The notes under the pieces are model-generated. The model ran no database searches. It was not told where the DNA came from and saw only the letters and a program-made list of their open reading frames with translations. This document shows positions 24,164 through 32,697 of a stretch of 64,000 nucleotides of DNA, piece after piece. The DNA is from Streptomyces marokkonensis (GTDB lineage: Bacteria; Actinomycetota; Actinomycetes; Streptomycetales; Streptomycetaceae). Positions within the stretch are counted from its first letter, which is position 1; each line of letters starts with the position of its first letter. The stretch lies in NCBI RefSeq assembly GCF_008312835.1, contig NZ_VSKS01000010.1:224202-288201 (forward strand). The letters run 5' to 3'. Position numbers and translations under genes: made by a program.

Positions 24164-25036
24164 ATGACGCGCCCGATCACGGCAGGGATCGACGGAACCG
24201 AGGAGAGCCTCGCCGCGCTGGCCTGGGCGGCCCGGGAGGCGGTCCGCCGGGGACTGCCGCTCAGGGTGGTGCACGCCTGGCGGTTCGAGGCCGGCGACGC
24301 GGTGGACGTGGGGGACAGAGCCACCCAGGAGCAGTGGGTGCGCGACTCGGCCGGCGGGGCGGCGCGCACCGTCCGGGAACGGCACCCGGACCTGGACGTG
24401 ACGACGGACGTCCTGGAGGGCGACGCCGTGGAGACGCTGACCGGTGTCGCCGCCGACGCGGAGATGCTGGTGCTCGGCTCGCGTGGGCACGGGCCGATCA
24501 TGGGCTTCCTGGTCGGCTCGGTCGGCCAGCAGGTGATCGTCGAGGCGGGCCGGCCGGTCGTGTTCGTCCGGGCCGGGGACCGGCCGTCGAACGAGGTGGC
24601 CGGGCACGAGATCGTGGTCGGACAGCAGGGCGACCCGGAGGACAGCGCCGCCGCGCTCGCCTTCGCCTTCGAGACCGCGTCCCGGCGCGGGGCGACCGTG
24701 CGCGCCGTGCGGGCCTGGACCCTGCCGCCGGTGTTCGCCTACAGCCCCGCCTCGCTCCAGCTCCTCGACGAGGCCGGGGGACTGGAGCCGTACGAGCGGA
24801 AGGCCCTGGCGGCGGCGCTCGCGCCGTGGCGGGAGCGCTACCCCGGCGTGCACGTGGTCGAGCACGTGGAGATGGGCAGCGCCGGCCAGGTGCTGCTGTC
24901 GGTGGCGGGCACCGCCCAGCTGATGGTCGTCGGCCGCCGCGCCCGGCGCACGGCCGTGGGCGCCCGGATCGGTTCGGTGGCCCACGGAGTCCTGCACCAC
25001 GCGGCCTGCCCCGTGGCCGTGGTGCCGCCGGCCTGA
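24164..25036 (+). CDS. Universal stress protein, tandem Usp domains
   Basis: A 290-residue cytosolic protein with two UspA domains (residues ~1-140 and ~148-288). Each begins with a beta strand (ITAGIDGTEESLAALAWAAR; HEIVVGQQGDPEDSAAALAF). The first ends in the ATP-binding pattern LGSRGHGPIMGFLVGSVGQQ, and the second in VVGRRARRTAVGARIGSVAHG, which keeps the spacing with substitutions. These are typical of actinobacterial dormancy and stress Usp proteins that bind ATP. GGGAGG precedes the ATG. It converges on the DUF4032 gene. Confidence 0.92.
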   Translation: MTRPITAGIDGTEESLAALAWAAREAVRRGLPLRVVHAWRFEAGDAVDVGDRATQEQWVRDSAGGAARTVRERHPDLDVTTDVLEGDAVETLTGVAADAEMLVLGSRGHGPIMGFLVGSVGQQVIVEAGRPVVFVRAGDRPSNEVAGHEIVVGQQGDPEDSAAALAFAFETASRRGATVRAVRAWTLPPVFAYSPASLQLLDEAGGLEPYERKALAAALAPWRERYPGVHVVEHVEMGSAGQVLLSVAGTAQLMVVGRRARRTAVGARIGSVAHGVLHHAACPVAVVPPA

Positions 25037-25052
25037 GCCCGACGGCACCGGG

Positions 25053-26285
25053 TCACTCGTCCGTCGGCTGGAGCGTCTCGCGCGCCTTCGGCAGGATGTT
25101 CCTGATGTAGTCCTCGACGGCCGTGCCGAGACCGATGTCGTGCTGGGCCCGCTCGGACAGGTACCAGCGGTGCTCCAGCAGCTCGTGGTAGATCTCCGCG
25201 GCGTCCATCGGCCCGCGCAGACCGGGAGGCACGGACCGCACGGTGGGCCGGAAGACCTCGCGCACCCAGCGGTGGGCGAGGACCTCCGGGCGGGCGCCCA
25301 GGGGATCGCCCGGCGCGTAGTCGTCCTGGCTGGCCATCCAGCTCTCCAGGTCGTTCAGCAGCCGCCTGGCCTGGTTCTCCTCGGCGTCGAGACCGGTCAG
25401 GCGCAGCAACTGCCGCTGGTGGTGGCCGGCGTCGACGACCTTGGGCACGAAGGTGACCGTGTCGCCGTTGGAGGCGTGCTCGATCTGCATCTCGGCCACG
25501 TCGAAACCGAGGTCGTTCAGACGGCGGATGCGGCGCTCGATGTAGTGGTACTTGCCCGCCGGGTAGACGGAGGTGCGGGTCAGCTCCTGCCACAGGCCCT
25601 GGTAGCGGGCGCAGATCTCGGTGCCGAACTCGATCGGGTCGACGGAGGGGTGCAGCGCCCCGGAGGCCTCCAGGTCGAGCAGCTCGCCGCTGATGTTGAC
25701 GCGTGCGAGGTCGAGGTCGTACTCGCGCTGGCCGACGCTCAGTTCCGGGTGCAGGTCGCCGGTCTCGGCGTCCACGAGGTAGGCCGCGTAGGCGCCCGCG
25801 TCCCGCCGGAACAGCGTGTTGGACAGCGAGCAGTCGCCCCAGGCGAATCCGGCCAGGTGCAGCCGCACCAGCAGCACGGCGAGCGCGTCCATCAGCCGGT
25901 GCATGGTCGCCGGGCGCAGCGTCGTCTCGAACATCGACCGGTACGGCATCGAACCGCCGAGGTGCCGGGTGATCAGGACGCTCTCCAGCGGCTCCCCGGC
26001 GGGGTCGGTGCGGCCGGTGACCACGGCGAGCGGGTCGACCGCCGGGATGCCGATCCGGTCCAGGTCGCGCAGCAGCTCGTACTCGCGCAGCGCGGGCCGC
26101 TGGGCGAGCTCCTTCACCGCGATCACCTCGTCGCCGGCGCGCGCGTAGCGCACCACGTGCCGGGAGATGCCGCGCGGCAGCGGCACGAGGTACTCCTGCG
26201 GCCACTCCTCCAGCGGCAAGTGCCACGGCAGTTCCAACAGGAGCGCCGGGTGCTCCGGGTTGGTGGCGTTGATCTGCAGTGCCAT
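25053..26285 (-). CDS. DUF4032 family protein, kinase-like fold
   Basis: A 410-residue protein of the DUF4032 family, annotated in relatives as lipopolysaccharide-kinase-like. The N-terminal half looks like a compact protein-kinase-like domain: VIAVKELAQRPALREYELL (VAVK-type Lys), VLITRHLGG (hinge) and FAWGDCSLSNTLFRRDAGAYAAYLVDAE, where GDCSLSN resembles a catalytic loop and LVDAE the metal-binding strand. The C-terminal DUF4032 region begins near RTSVYPAGKYHYIERRIRRL. Substrate unknown. Apparent -10 TAGGGT about 40 bases upstream. Confidence 0.88.
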   Translation of the reverse strand: MALQINATNPEHPALLLELPWHLPLEEWPQEYLVPLPRGISRHVVRYARAGDEVIAVKELAQRPALREYELLRDLDRIGIPAVDPLAVVTGRTDPAGEPLESVLITRHLGGSMPYRSMFETTLRPATMHRLMDALAVLLVRLHLAGFAWGDCSLSNTLFRRDAGAYAAYLVDAETGDLHPELSVGQREYDLDLARVNISGELLDLEASGALHPSVDPIEFGTEICARYQGLWQELTRTSVYPAGKYHYIERRIRRLNDLGFDVAEMQIEHASNGDTVTFVPKVVDAGHHQRQLLRLTGLDAEENQARRLLNDLESWMASQDDYAPGDPLGARPEVLAHRWVREVFRPTVRSVPPGLRGPMDAAEIYHELLEHRWYLSERAQHDIGLGTAVEDYIRNILPKARETLQPTDE

Positions 26286-26326
26286 GGCTGCGGTGTCCTC
26301 GTCTCGCGGGTGATCGTCACCTCACC

Positions 26327-27073
26327 CTAGTGCGCACGCTCCCGGGCCAGCCGTGCAGCGTCCCGTACCGGCCCCCGGTGCAGCGGGCCGTGGCCGGGCA
26401 GCAGCAGGTCGCCGTCCAGCTCGGCGAGGACGTCCAGCGAGGCCACGGCGGCGGCGCGCTCGTGGTGGAACATGTCGGTCAGCATCTGCGGTCCCCCGGT
26501 CCGCGAGGTGGGGTGACCGCTCACCAGGGCGTCGCCGGACACCACCACCCCGCTGTCCGGGAGGTGGAAGGCGCAGTGCCCGGCGGTGTGGCCGGGCGTG
26601 TGCACGGGCACGGGCCTGCCGGGCAGGTCGAGCGGGCCCGGCCCCGGGAACGGCTCCGGCGCGGTGACCGCCACGTTCGCCGTCCCCCCGGTGCGCAGCG
26701 CGTGCGCCGCCCAGGGCAGCACGCCGGGCCGCCAGCCGTTGCGCAGCACCTGACCGACGGTCACCTGGTGCAGGAAGTCGCGCCGGGCGTGCGGGACTTC
26801 GGCCGGGTGGGCGTACACGGGCGTGCCGTACGCGGCGCGCAGGTACTCGGCGGAGCCCAGGTGGTCGTTGTGGGCGTGGGTGATCAGCACGGCCGTGACG
26901 GCCTCGGGTGAACTCCCCACCTCGGCCAGGGAGGCGAGCAGTCCCTCGCGGTCGCCGGGGTAGCCGGTGTCGATCAGCGTGACGGCGTCCCCCTCGGTGA
27001 GGATCACCCAGTTGGTGTTCGCGCCGTGCACCAGGTGGGTGCCGTCCGTGACGTGCCGCACTGTTGCCCGCAT
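26327..27073 (-). CDS. MBL-fold metallo-hydrolase
   Basis: A 248-residue metallo-beta-lactamase-fold hydrolase. The metal site is complete: HAHNDH (VLITHAHNDHLGSAEYL), a later His in HTPGHTAGHCAFHL, Asp in VVSGDALVSG and a C-terminal His in LLPGHGPLHRG. The N-terminal strand NTNWVILTEGDAVTLIDTGYPGD is typical. Similar enzymes include glyoxalase II and quorum lactonases; the substrate cannot be set. ATG at 27073 (MRATVRHVTDGTHLVHG). It is the downstream neighbour of alkB on the same strand, about 107 bases away. Confidence 0.9.
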   Translation of the reverse strand: MRATVRHVTDGTHLVHGANTNWVILTEGDAVTLIDTGYPGDREGLLASLAEVGSSPEAVTAVLITHAHNDHLGSAEYLRAAYGTPVYAHPAEVPHARRDFLHQVTVGQVLRNGWRPGVLPWAAHALRTGGTANVAVTAPEPFPGPGPLDLPGRPVPVHTPGHTAGHCAFHLPDSGVVVSGDALVSGHPTSRTGGPQMLTDMFHHERAAAVASLDVLAELDGDLLLPGHGPLHRGPVRDAARLARERAH

Positions 27074-27180
27074 GACCGTCCCGCGTCCGAGTCGCCTGAG
27101 TCCGACGCGAGAAGGAAAGCAGATGACGGTGCGGAGGCGGGTGGCGGGTCCGCCGCGCGGGGCGACGGGCTTCCGGCCGG

Positions 27181-27819
27181 TCAGTTCACCCCGCGCGGGC
27201 GGAACTGGACGCTGACGCGCGGTCCGGCGGCACGGGTGCTCTTGGGCACGGAGTGCTCCCACGTGCGCTGGCACGAGCCGCCCATCACGATGAGGTCGCC
27301 GTGCCCGAGCGGCCGGCGCACGGTGTCGCCGCCGCCCGTCGGCCGCAGCAGCAGGTCCCGCGGCGCGCCCACGGAGAGGATGGCGACCATCGTGTCCTCG
27401 CGTGCGCCCCGTCCGATCCGGTCGCCGTGCCAGGCGACGCTGTCCCGGCCGTCGCGGTAGTAGCACAGTCCGGCCGTGGCGAACGGCTCGCCCAGTTCGC
27501 CGGCGTAGTGCGCGCTGAGCGCCTCGCGCGCCTCGGCCAGCACCGGGTGCGGCAGCGGGTCGCCCGCGCGGTAGTACGACAGCAGCCGGGGCACGTCCAC
27601 GACCTGGTCGTACATCTGGCGCCGCTCCGCCCGCCACGGGACCTCGGCGGCCAGCAGCTCGAAGAGGGCGTCGGAGCCGCCGAGCCAGCCCGGCAGTACG
27701 TCGATCCAGGCGCCCCGGCCCAGCGCGGTGCGGCGCAGCCCGTCGAGCGGGCCGAGCCGCAGCTCGTCGGCCTGGTCGAACAGAGACCCCTGGAGGGCCG
27801 GGGGGTGGTGCGTGGTCAT
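27181..27819 (-). CDS. alkB: AlkB-type 2-oxoglutarate/Fe(II) dioxygenase
   Basis: A 212-residue DNA/RNA alkylation-repair dioxygenase that oxidatively removes methyl groups from 1-methyladenine and 3-methylcytosine. The iron ligands His and Asp are in VAWHGDRIGRG, the second His is in TWEHSVPKS and the 2-oxoglutarate Arg pair is in GPRVSVQFRPR. Residues FATAGLCYYRDGRDSV match the nucleotide-recognition lid. A near-LexA box lies about 23 bases upstream, so DNA-damage induction is plausible. It is divergent from a TetR gene. Confidence 0.92.
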   Translation of the reverse strand: MTTHHPPALQGSLFDQADELRLGPLDGLRRTALGRGAWIDVLPGWLGGSDALFELLAAEVPWRAERRQMYDQVVDVPRLLSYYRAGDPLPHPVLAEAREALSAHYAGELGEPFATAGLCYYRDGRDSVAWHGDRIGRGAREDTMVAILSVGAPRDLLLRPTGGGDTVRRPLGHGDLIVMGGSCQRTWEHSVPKSTRAAGPRVSVQFRPRGVN

Positions 27820-27841
27820 GGATCCAGCGTAAACCCTGTTT

Positions 27842-27855
27842 CGAAAATATGTTCT
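27842..27855 (-). promoter_or_regulatory. LexA-like box upstream of alkB
   Basis: GAAA-ATAT-GTTC (27843-27854) within CGAAAATATGTTCT. The Gram-positive LexA site is GAAC-N4-GTTC, so there is one mismatch in one arm. It lies 23 bases before the alkB start on the minus strand, in an AT-rich patch fitting a promoter. Confidence 0.45.
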
Positions 27856-27893
27856 AGGCGGCGTGGTGAAGTTCCCGCGTCCCGGGTCTGTTC

Positions 27894-27926
27894 GATACAC
27901 CGCTGTATCGGATACGTTCGCGTATC
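27894..27926 (+). promoter_or_regulatory. Tandem TetR operators
   Basis: Two 16-base palindromes separated by one base: GATACACCGCTGTATC (27894-27909) and GATACGTTCGCGTATC (27911-27926). Each has 6-base perfect arms (GATACA/TGTATC, GATACG/CGTATC). They end 16 bases before the ATG of the TetR gene, an ideal autoregulatory position. Two dimers could bind on opposite or adjacent faces. Confidence 0.75.
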
Positions 27927-27942
27927 GAACGAGAGGGCGAAC

Positions 27943-28551
27943 ATGGCGGTCGGCGGCACGGCGGGGCGCGTCACCAGGCGGCGTCTGCGCACGCGCGCGA
28001 ACCTGCTGGACGCCGCGTTCACCGTGTTCGCCGCCAAAGGCTTCGGGCGCGTGTCGATCGAGGAGGTCTGCGAGGCCGCCGGCTACACCAGGGGCGCCTT
28101 CTACTCCAACTTCGCGGACCTGGACGAACTGTTCTTCGCCCTGTACGCGCAGCGCGCGGAGCTGATCGCGGAGCAGGTGTCCGGCGCCCTCGCCCTGGAC
28201 GGCCCCGACCTCGACGTCACGGCCGCCGTGGACCGCGTCACCGACGTCCTGCTGCTCGACCGCGACTGGCTGCTGGTCAAGACCGACTTCCTGGTGCACG
28301 CCGCCCGCGACCCGGACGTCGCCCGCGGCCTGCTGGAGCACCGTGCGCGGCTGCGGCGGGCCGTCGCGGACCGGCTGGCCCGCGCCCGCGGCCACACCGC
28401 GCTGCCCGCCGTGCTCGGCGACGCCGAGGGCGCCGCACACGCCGTGGTCGCCGCCTACGACGGCGTCACCACCCAACTGCTGCTGGACCGGGACGTCGCG
28501 GCCGCCCGGACCTGGCTGAAACAACTGCTGACCGCGCTGCTCACCGGATGA
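27943..28551 (+). CDS. TetR-family repressor
   Basis: A 202-residue TetR-type regulator with the N-terminal helix-turn-helix TRANLLDAAFTVFAAKGFGR VSIEEVCEAAGYTRGAFYSN in order (residues ~17-56), and a helical ligand domain. GAGAGGG precedes the ATG. The stop region overlaps an ATG of the next gene and the ribosome site of the FAD dehydrogenase (28569) lies over the TetR stop, so the two are co-translated. It probably represses this operon through the tandem palindromes just upstream. The inducer is likely related to the dehydrogenase substrate. Confidence 0.93.
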   Translation: MAVGGTAGRVTRRRLRTRANLLDAAFTVFAAKGFGRVSIEEVCEAAGYTRGAFYSNFADLDELFFALYAQRAELIAEQVSGALALDGPDLDVTAAVDRVTDVLLLDRDWLLVKTDFLVHAARDPDVARGLLEHRARLRRAVADRLARARGHTALPAVLGDAEGAAHAVVAAYDGVTTQLLLDRDVAAARTWLKQLLTALLTG

Positions 28552-28568
28552 AGGAAGGGACGGTCGCC

Positions 28569-30242
28569 ATGGATGCCGACGTCATCGTCGTCGGAGCGGG
28601 CCTCGCGGGCCTGGTCGCGGCCCACGAGCTGACCGCCAGGGGCCGCAGGGTCGCCCTGGTCGACCAGGAGAACGCCGCCAACCTCGGCGGTCAGGCCTTC
28701 TGGTCCTTCGGCGGGCTGTTCCTGGTGGGATCCCCGGAGCAGCGGCGCCTGGGCATCAAGGACTCCTTCGACCTCGCCTGGAACGACTGGCAGGGCAGCG
28801 CGGGCTTCGACCGGCTCGACGACGAGGACACCTGGGCCGTGCGCTGGGCGCGGGCCTACGTCGAGTGGGCGGCGGGGGAGAAGCGGTCCTGGCTCGGCGG
28901 CCACGGCATCACGTTCCTGCCGACCGTCGGCTGGGCCGAGCGCGGCGACCTGCGCGCGGACGGCCATGGCAACACCGTGCCGCGCTTCCACATCGCCTGG
29001 GGCACCGGCACCGGCGTCGTCGAACCCTTCGTCCGCCGTGCCCGGCAGACGGCGCGCGACGGGCTGCTGACCTTCCACCACCGCCACCGGGTCGACGAAC
29101 TCGTCCTCGGGAACGGCGCGGCGCGCGGCGTGCGCGGCACCGTACTGGCGGAGGACAGCTCACCGCGCGGTGTCGCCTCCAGCCGTGACGCGGTCGGCGA
29201 GTTCGAACTCACCGCCCAGGCCGTGATCGTCACCAGCGGCGGCATCGGCGCCGACCACGACATCGTCCGCCGGTACTGGCCCGAGCGGCTGGGCACCCCG
29301 CCGCGCGAGATGGTCACCGGCGTCCCCGCCTACGTCGACGGACGGATGCTGGACATCAGCGCCCGCGCGGGTGTGCGGCTGGTCAACCGGGACCGCATGT
29401 GGCACTACACCGAGGGCCTGCGGAACTGGGACCCGATCTGGCCCGGGCACGGCATCCGCATCCTGCCCGGACCGTCCTCGATGTGGTTCGACGCCCTCGG
29501 CCGCCGGCTGCCCGAGCCCTGTCTGCCCGGCTACGACACCCTCGGCACGCTGAAGCACCTGCGCACCACCGAGGACATCGCCGGCCACGACCACTCCTGG
29601 TTCATCCTCACCCAGCGGATCATCGAGAAGGAGTTCGCGCTGTCGGGCTCCGAGCAGAACCCCGACATCACCGCGAAGGACCGCGCCGGATTCCTCCGCG
29701 AACGCGTGCTGGGCAAGGGCGCCCCCGGCCCCGTGGACGCCTTCCTGCGCAACGGCGCGGACTTCGTGACCGCCCCTACCGTCGAACAGCTCGTCGAGAA
29801 GATGAACGCCCTCACCGGCAAGCCCCTCCTCGACGCGGCCGCCGTACGGCGCCAGATCGAGGCCCGCGACCTCCAACTGGCCAACGCGTACAGCAAGGAC
29901 GCCCAGATCCAGGGCATCCGCAACGCGCGCCGCTACATCGGTGACCGCCTCGGCCGGGTGGCCACCCCGCACCGCATCCTCGACCCGGCGGCGGGCCCGC
30001 TGATCGGCGTCAAGCTGCACATCCTCACCCGCAAGACCCTCGGCGGCATCCAGACCGACCTGGACTCCCGCGCGCTCGGCGCCGACGGTCGGCCCGTCGA
30101 GGGGCTGTACGCGGCCGGCGAGGTGGCGGGCTTCGGCGGCGGCGGCGTACACGGCTACAACGCCCTGGAGGGCACCTTCCTCGGTGGCTGCCTCTTCTCG
30201 GGACGGGCGGCGGGGCGGGCGGCGGCCGAGCAGACCGCGTAG
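28569..30242 (+). CDS. FAD-binding dehydrogenase (3-ketosteroid dehydrogenase/fumarate reductase-like)
   Basis: A 557-residue flavoprotein of the FAD_binding_2 family. The N-terminal Rossmann motif is VIVVGAGLAGLVAAHELTAR, followed by the acidic residue in VALVDQEN. The second FAD contact is near FGGGGVHGYNALEGTFLGGC at the C-terminus. It resembles the long 'FAD-binding dehydrogenase' group of actinomycetes related to 3-oxosteroid 1-dehydrogenases; the actual substrate is unknown. The start at 28569 is chosen for the AAGGAAGGGA site eight bases upstream; an ATG at 28548 overlaps the TetR stop. It is in an operon with the TetR gene. Confidence 0.9.
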   Translation: MDADVIVVGAGLAGLVAAHELTARGRRVALVDQENAANLGGQAFWSFGGLFLVGSPEQRRLGIKDSFDLAWNDWQGSAGFDRLDDEDTWAVRWARAYVEWAAGEKRSWLGGHGITFLPTVGWAERGDLRADGHGNTVPRFHIAWGTGTGVVEPFVRRARQTARDGLLTFHHRHRVDELVLGNGAARGVRGTVLAEDSSPRGVASSRDAVGEFELTAQAVIVTSGGIGADHDIVRRYWPERLGTPPREMVTGVPAYVDGRMLDISARAGVRLVNRDRMWHYTEGLRNWDPIWPGHGIRILPGPSSMWFDALGRRLPEPCLPGYDTLGTLKHLRTTEDIAGHDHSWFILTQRIIEKEFALSGSEQNPDITAKDRAGFLRERVLGKGAPGPVDAFLRNGADFVTAPTVEQLVEKMNALTGKPLLDAAAVRRQIEARDLQLANAYSKDAQIQGIRNARRYIGDRLGRVATPHRILDPAAGPLIGVKLHILTRKTLGGIQTDLDSRALGADGRPVEGLYAAGEVAGFGGGGVHGYNALEGTFLGGCLFSGRAAGRAAAEQTA

Positions 30243-30264
30243 GCCGAGCGGTGCGGCCCGCCCC

Positions 30265-30615
30265 TCAGTCCGCGAGGAGGCGGGCCAGCACCGCGGCGTG
30301 GCTGTGCCCGGTGTCCTTGGACGCGGTCAGCAGCGTCACCGGGCCCCTGCCCGCCAGCTCCCGCACGTGCTCCAGGAGTTCGGCCGCCTCGGGAGCGGCG
30401 AGTTCCGCCTCGTACCGCTCGCGGAACTCCTCGTACGAGCCGCCGTCCGCGTGGTACCAGCGGCGCAGCTCCGTCGACGGCGTCAGCCCTTTGGGCCACT
30501 CGTCCACCCGCGCCGCGTCCTTCGTCAGACCGCGCGGCCAGAGCCGGTCGACCAGGACGCGGACGCCGTCGTCCGGTTCGGGCGCCTCATGGACACGCCG
30601 CACGCGCACGCTCAT
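30265..30615 (-). CDS. DUF488 family protein
   Basis: A 116-residue protein of the DUF488 family. The signature VRVLVDRLWPRGLTKDAARVDEWPKGL occupies the first half and VTLLTASKDTGHSHAAVL the last, with the conserved RYEAEL in between. Family members are small soluble alpha/beta proteins of unknown biochemical role, sometimes near uroporphyrin-III methyltransferase-like genes. ATG at 30615. It is convergent with the FAD dehydrogenase, 22 bases apart. Confidence 0.9.
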   Translation of the reverse strand: MSVRVRRVHEAPEPDDGVRVLVDRLWPRGLTKDAARVDEWPKGLTPSTELRRWYHADGGSYEEFRERYEAELAAPEAAELLEHVRELAGRGPVTLLTASKDTGHSHAAVLARLLAD

Positions 30616-30752
30616 GGTCCGCCCCTTCCGGTCGTGTCCCGCGAGCCTACTGCGACGCACGGGACCGGGCACGGCGAGTGCGCCGCCCGGTTCCCCGCCC
30701 GCCGCGCGGGTGGTCCGGCCGCCTGGGAACGTGGTGGTCAGGGAGGTGGCCC

Positions 30753-30962
30753 ATGGGCGCGACGGGCGATCCGCCGGCCGTCGGCACGCTCGCCGGGCTC
30801 ACCGCGCTGGTCGAGCGCGACCGGGAGCCGCCGACGACGCGCCGCGGGTCACCGGCGTCCGCCCGCTGTGCTGGAACGGCCTCGACGCGATCGGGGGAGG
30901 CGCAGCGCCAAGTGGCCCGCCAGGACAGTCCCTGGGGGCCACTGCGCCGGACCCGCCGCTGA
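30753..30962 (+). pseudogene. Probable remnant of a DUF6098-type gene
   Basis: A 69-codon frame starts with a strong ribosome site (GGGAGG) and reads VGTLAGLTALVERDREP. It ends in VARQDSPWGPLRRTRR. A different frame in the middle reads RVTGVRPLCWNGLDAI. These three pieces look like the two ends of a Streptomyces family I recall as DUF6098 (LVER at the start; VTGVxPxxW and VARQDxPWGPxRR at the end). The middle of some 90 residues is missing and frames are mixed. I therefore call it a deleted, frameshifted relic rather than a new small gene. The family recall is uncertain. Confidence 0.5.
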
Positions 30963-30984
30963 GCGCCGCGCGGGGAGCGGCCGG

Positions 30985-31236
30985 CTAACCGGACGAACGG
31001 CGGGCGGCGATACGCCTCTTCAGCGCACGCCGTTCCGTCTCGTTCGTGCCGCCCCACACTCCGATGGACTGCCCCGTCTCCAGCGCCCACTGCAGGCACT
31101 GCTCCTGCACGGGGCAGCGCCGGCACACCGCCTTGGCCTGTTCCGCCTGCATGAGGGCGGGTCCGGAGGTGCCGATCGGGAAGAAGAGGTCGGGATCCTC
31201 GGTCCTGCAGGCCGCGCTGTTCCGCCAGTTGTCCAT
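30985..31236 (-). CDS. WhiB-family iron-sulfur regulator (WblE/WhiB1-like)
   Basis: An 83-residue WhiB-like protein. The four cluster-binding cysteines are C10, C38, C41 and C47 (CRRCPVQEQC), followed by the GVWGG turn (59-63) and a basic tail ALKRRIAARR for DNA binding. Residues DPDLFFPIG are typical. It resembles WblE/WhiB1 more than WhiB, WhiD or WblC. WhiB proteins bind a [4Fe-4S] cluster, contact region 4 of the principal sigma factor and react to nitric oxide or oxygen. Stand-alone gene between a relic and a dehydrogenase gene. Confidence 0.93.
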   Translation of the reverse strand: MDNWRNSAACRTEDPDLFFPIGTSGPALMQAEQAKAVCRRCPVQEQCLQWALETGQSIGVWGGTNETERRALKRRIAARRSSG

Positions 31237-31341
31237 CGAAAGTCACCCGCGATCGAAGTCGGTACACACCCTTTCCGGATGTCCTGCTCCTCTTCGGGTC
31301 ACCTGTCGGACCGCGGTGAAACAAGGACCGCGTGGATGCGG

Positions 31342-32562
31342 TCACTGTTCGCGCAGCCCCCACGGCGAGCCGTAGGCGGTCAGCAGGTCCAGGAACGGAC
31401 CCGCGGGGAACGCCTCCGGGCCGAGGACGCCCGTGCCCGACCAGGCGCCCGTGGCGAGCAGTTCGAGGGCGACGACGGGGTTGACGGCGGTCTGCCACAC
31501 CACGGCCTGGCAGCCGTACTCGGCCATGGACCACTGGTTGTCGACCACGTGGTAGAGGTACACCTCGCGCGGCGCCCCGTCCTTCACGCCCCGCACCCAG
31601 GTGCCGGCGCAGGTCTTGCCGTGCATCCGCTCGCCGAGCGCGGCCGGGTCGGGCAGGCAGGCCGCGACGACGTCCCGGGGGGAGACCCGCACCGGCCCGT
31701 CGGGACCGGGCACGGTCACCGGTTCGGTACGGTCCAGGCCCAGCAGGTGCAGCGTCCTGAGCGTGTCGATGAACTCGCGGCCCAGACCGTACTTGAAGGT
31801 GACCCGGCGCGCGTCGACCCAGCGCGGGACGAGCAGCACCTCCTCGTGCTCGACGTTCACGCACTCCACCGGGCCGATGCCGTCGGGGAATTCGAACACC
31901 TCCGGCTCGCTGAACGGGGCGGTGGTGAACCAGCCGCGGTCCTCCTCGTAGACCACGGGCGGGTTGAGGCACTCCTCGATGGTGGTCCAGATACTGAAGG
32001 ACGGCGCGAAGTCGTAGCCGTCCACCGTGAGGTTCGCGCCGTCACGGACACCGATCTCCTCGATCACGTCGAAGAGCTCATCCGCGGCGTACCGGGCGAA
32101 CACGTCCGACAGGCCCGGCTCCACGCCCATGCCGACCAGCGCCAGCGCACCGGCCTTCTCCCACTCGCCGGCCTGCGCGAACTGCTCGTCCCCGAGCTTG
32201 ACCCCGCACTCCTCGTACGGCCGTTCGCCGTGCGGCCGGGACAGGGACATCGCCATGTCGACATAGGTGGCGCCGGCGTCCCGCGCGGCACGGAACAGCG
32301 GCATCACGAACCGCGGGTCCGTGGCATTGAGCAGGACGTCGCAGCGGTGCCGTGCGAGCAGCGCCCCGACCCCGGCCTCGTCTCCGGCGTCCACGCGCTC
32401 GGCACGGAACCGGGCGCCGTCGGTGCCGAGCGCGGCGACCGCCGCCTCGGCCCGGGCCGGGTCGTGGTCGGCCACGACCATGTGCTCGAAGAACGGCCGC
32501 CGGGCCGCGATCCGGGTGACGGCGGTGCCCACCCCGCCGGCTCCCACGAGCAGTACACGCAT
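31342..32562 (-). CDS. Saccharopine dehydrogenase-like NAD(P) oxidoreductase
   Basis: A 406-residue protein of the saccharopine dehydrogenase/reductase family. An N-terminal Rossmann fold MRVLLVGAGGVGTAVTRIAA ends in an Asp-containing strand (MVVADHDPARAE). The segment CDVLLNATDPRFVMPLFRAA and the Lys/His-rich KYGLGREFIDTL region are family hallmarks. A role in lysine-derived or polyamine metabolism is plausible (the LysG/LysE pair is nearby), but not proven. ATG at 32562; twelve upstream in-frame residues were rejected. It is divergent from a TetR gene that probably controls it. Confidence 0.87.
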   Translation of the reverse strand: MRVLLVGAGGVGTAVTRIAARRPFFEHMVVADHDPARAEAAVAALGTDGARFRAERVDAGDEAGVGALLARHRCDVLLNATDPRFVMPLFRAARDAGATYVDMAMSLSRPHGERPYEECGVKLGDEQFAQAGEWEKAGALALVGMGVEPGLSDVFARYAADELFDVIEEIGVRDGANLTVDGYDFAPSFSIWTTIEECLNPPVVYEEDRGWFTTAPFSEPEVFEFPDGIGPVECVNVEHEEVLLVPRWVDARRVTFKYGLGREFIDTLRTLHLLGLDRTEPVTVPGPDGPVRVSPRDVVAACLPDPAALGERMHGKTCAGTWVRGVKDGAPREVYLYHVVDNQWSMAEYGCQAVVWQTAVNPVVALELLATGAWSGTGVLGPEAFPAGPFLDLLTAYGSPWGLREQ

Positions 32563-32637
32563 GACGGAGCACTCCCTTTCGTCCTCGTAGGTCCCCATGG
32601 ACCGATATGTGTGCGGGGCCCCTTGACGGGAGATACA

Positions 32638-32654
32638 ACGCCGCGCGACGGCGT
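32638..32654. promoter_or_regulatory. Candidate TetR operator
   Basis: ACGCCG-CGCGA-CGGCGT, with 6-base arms (32638-32643 and 32649-32654), in the 135-base gap between the saccharopine-dehydrogenase-like gene and the TetR gene. A further GGCGTT at 32664-32669 could pair with AACGCC at 32637-32642, so the region has overlapping symmetry. Confidence 0.4.
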
Positions 32655-32697
32655 AAGGTCAATGGCGTTGGCATAAGACCGGCGGGAGGAGACGGCG

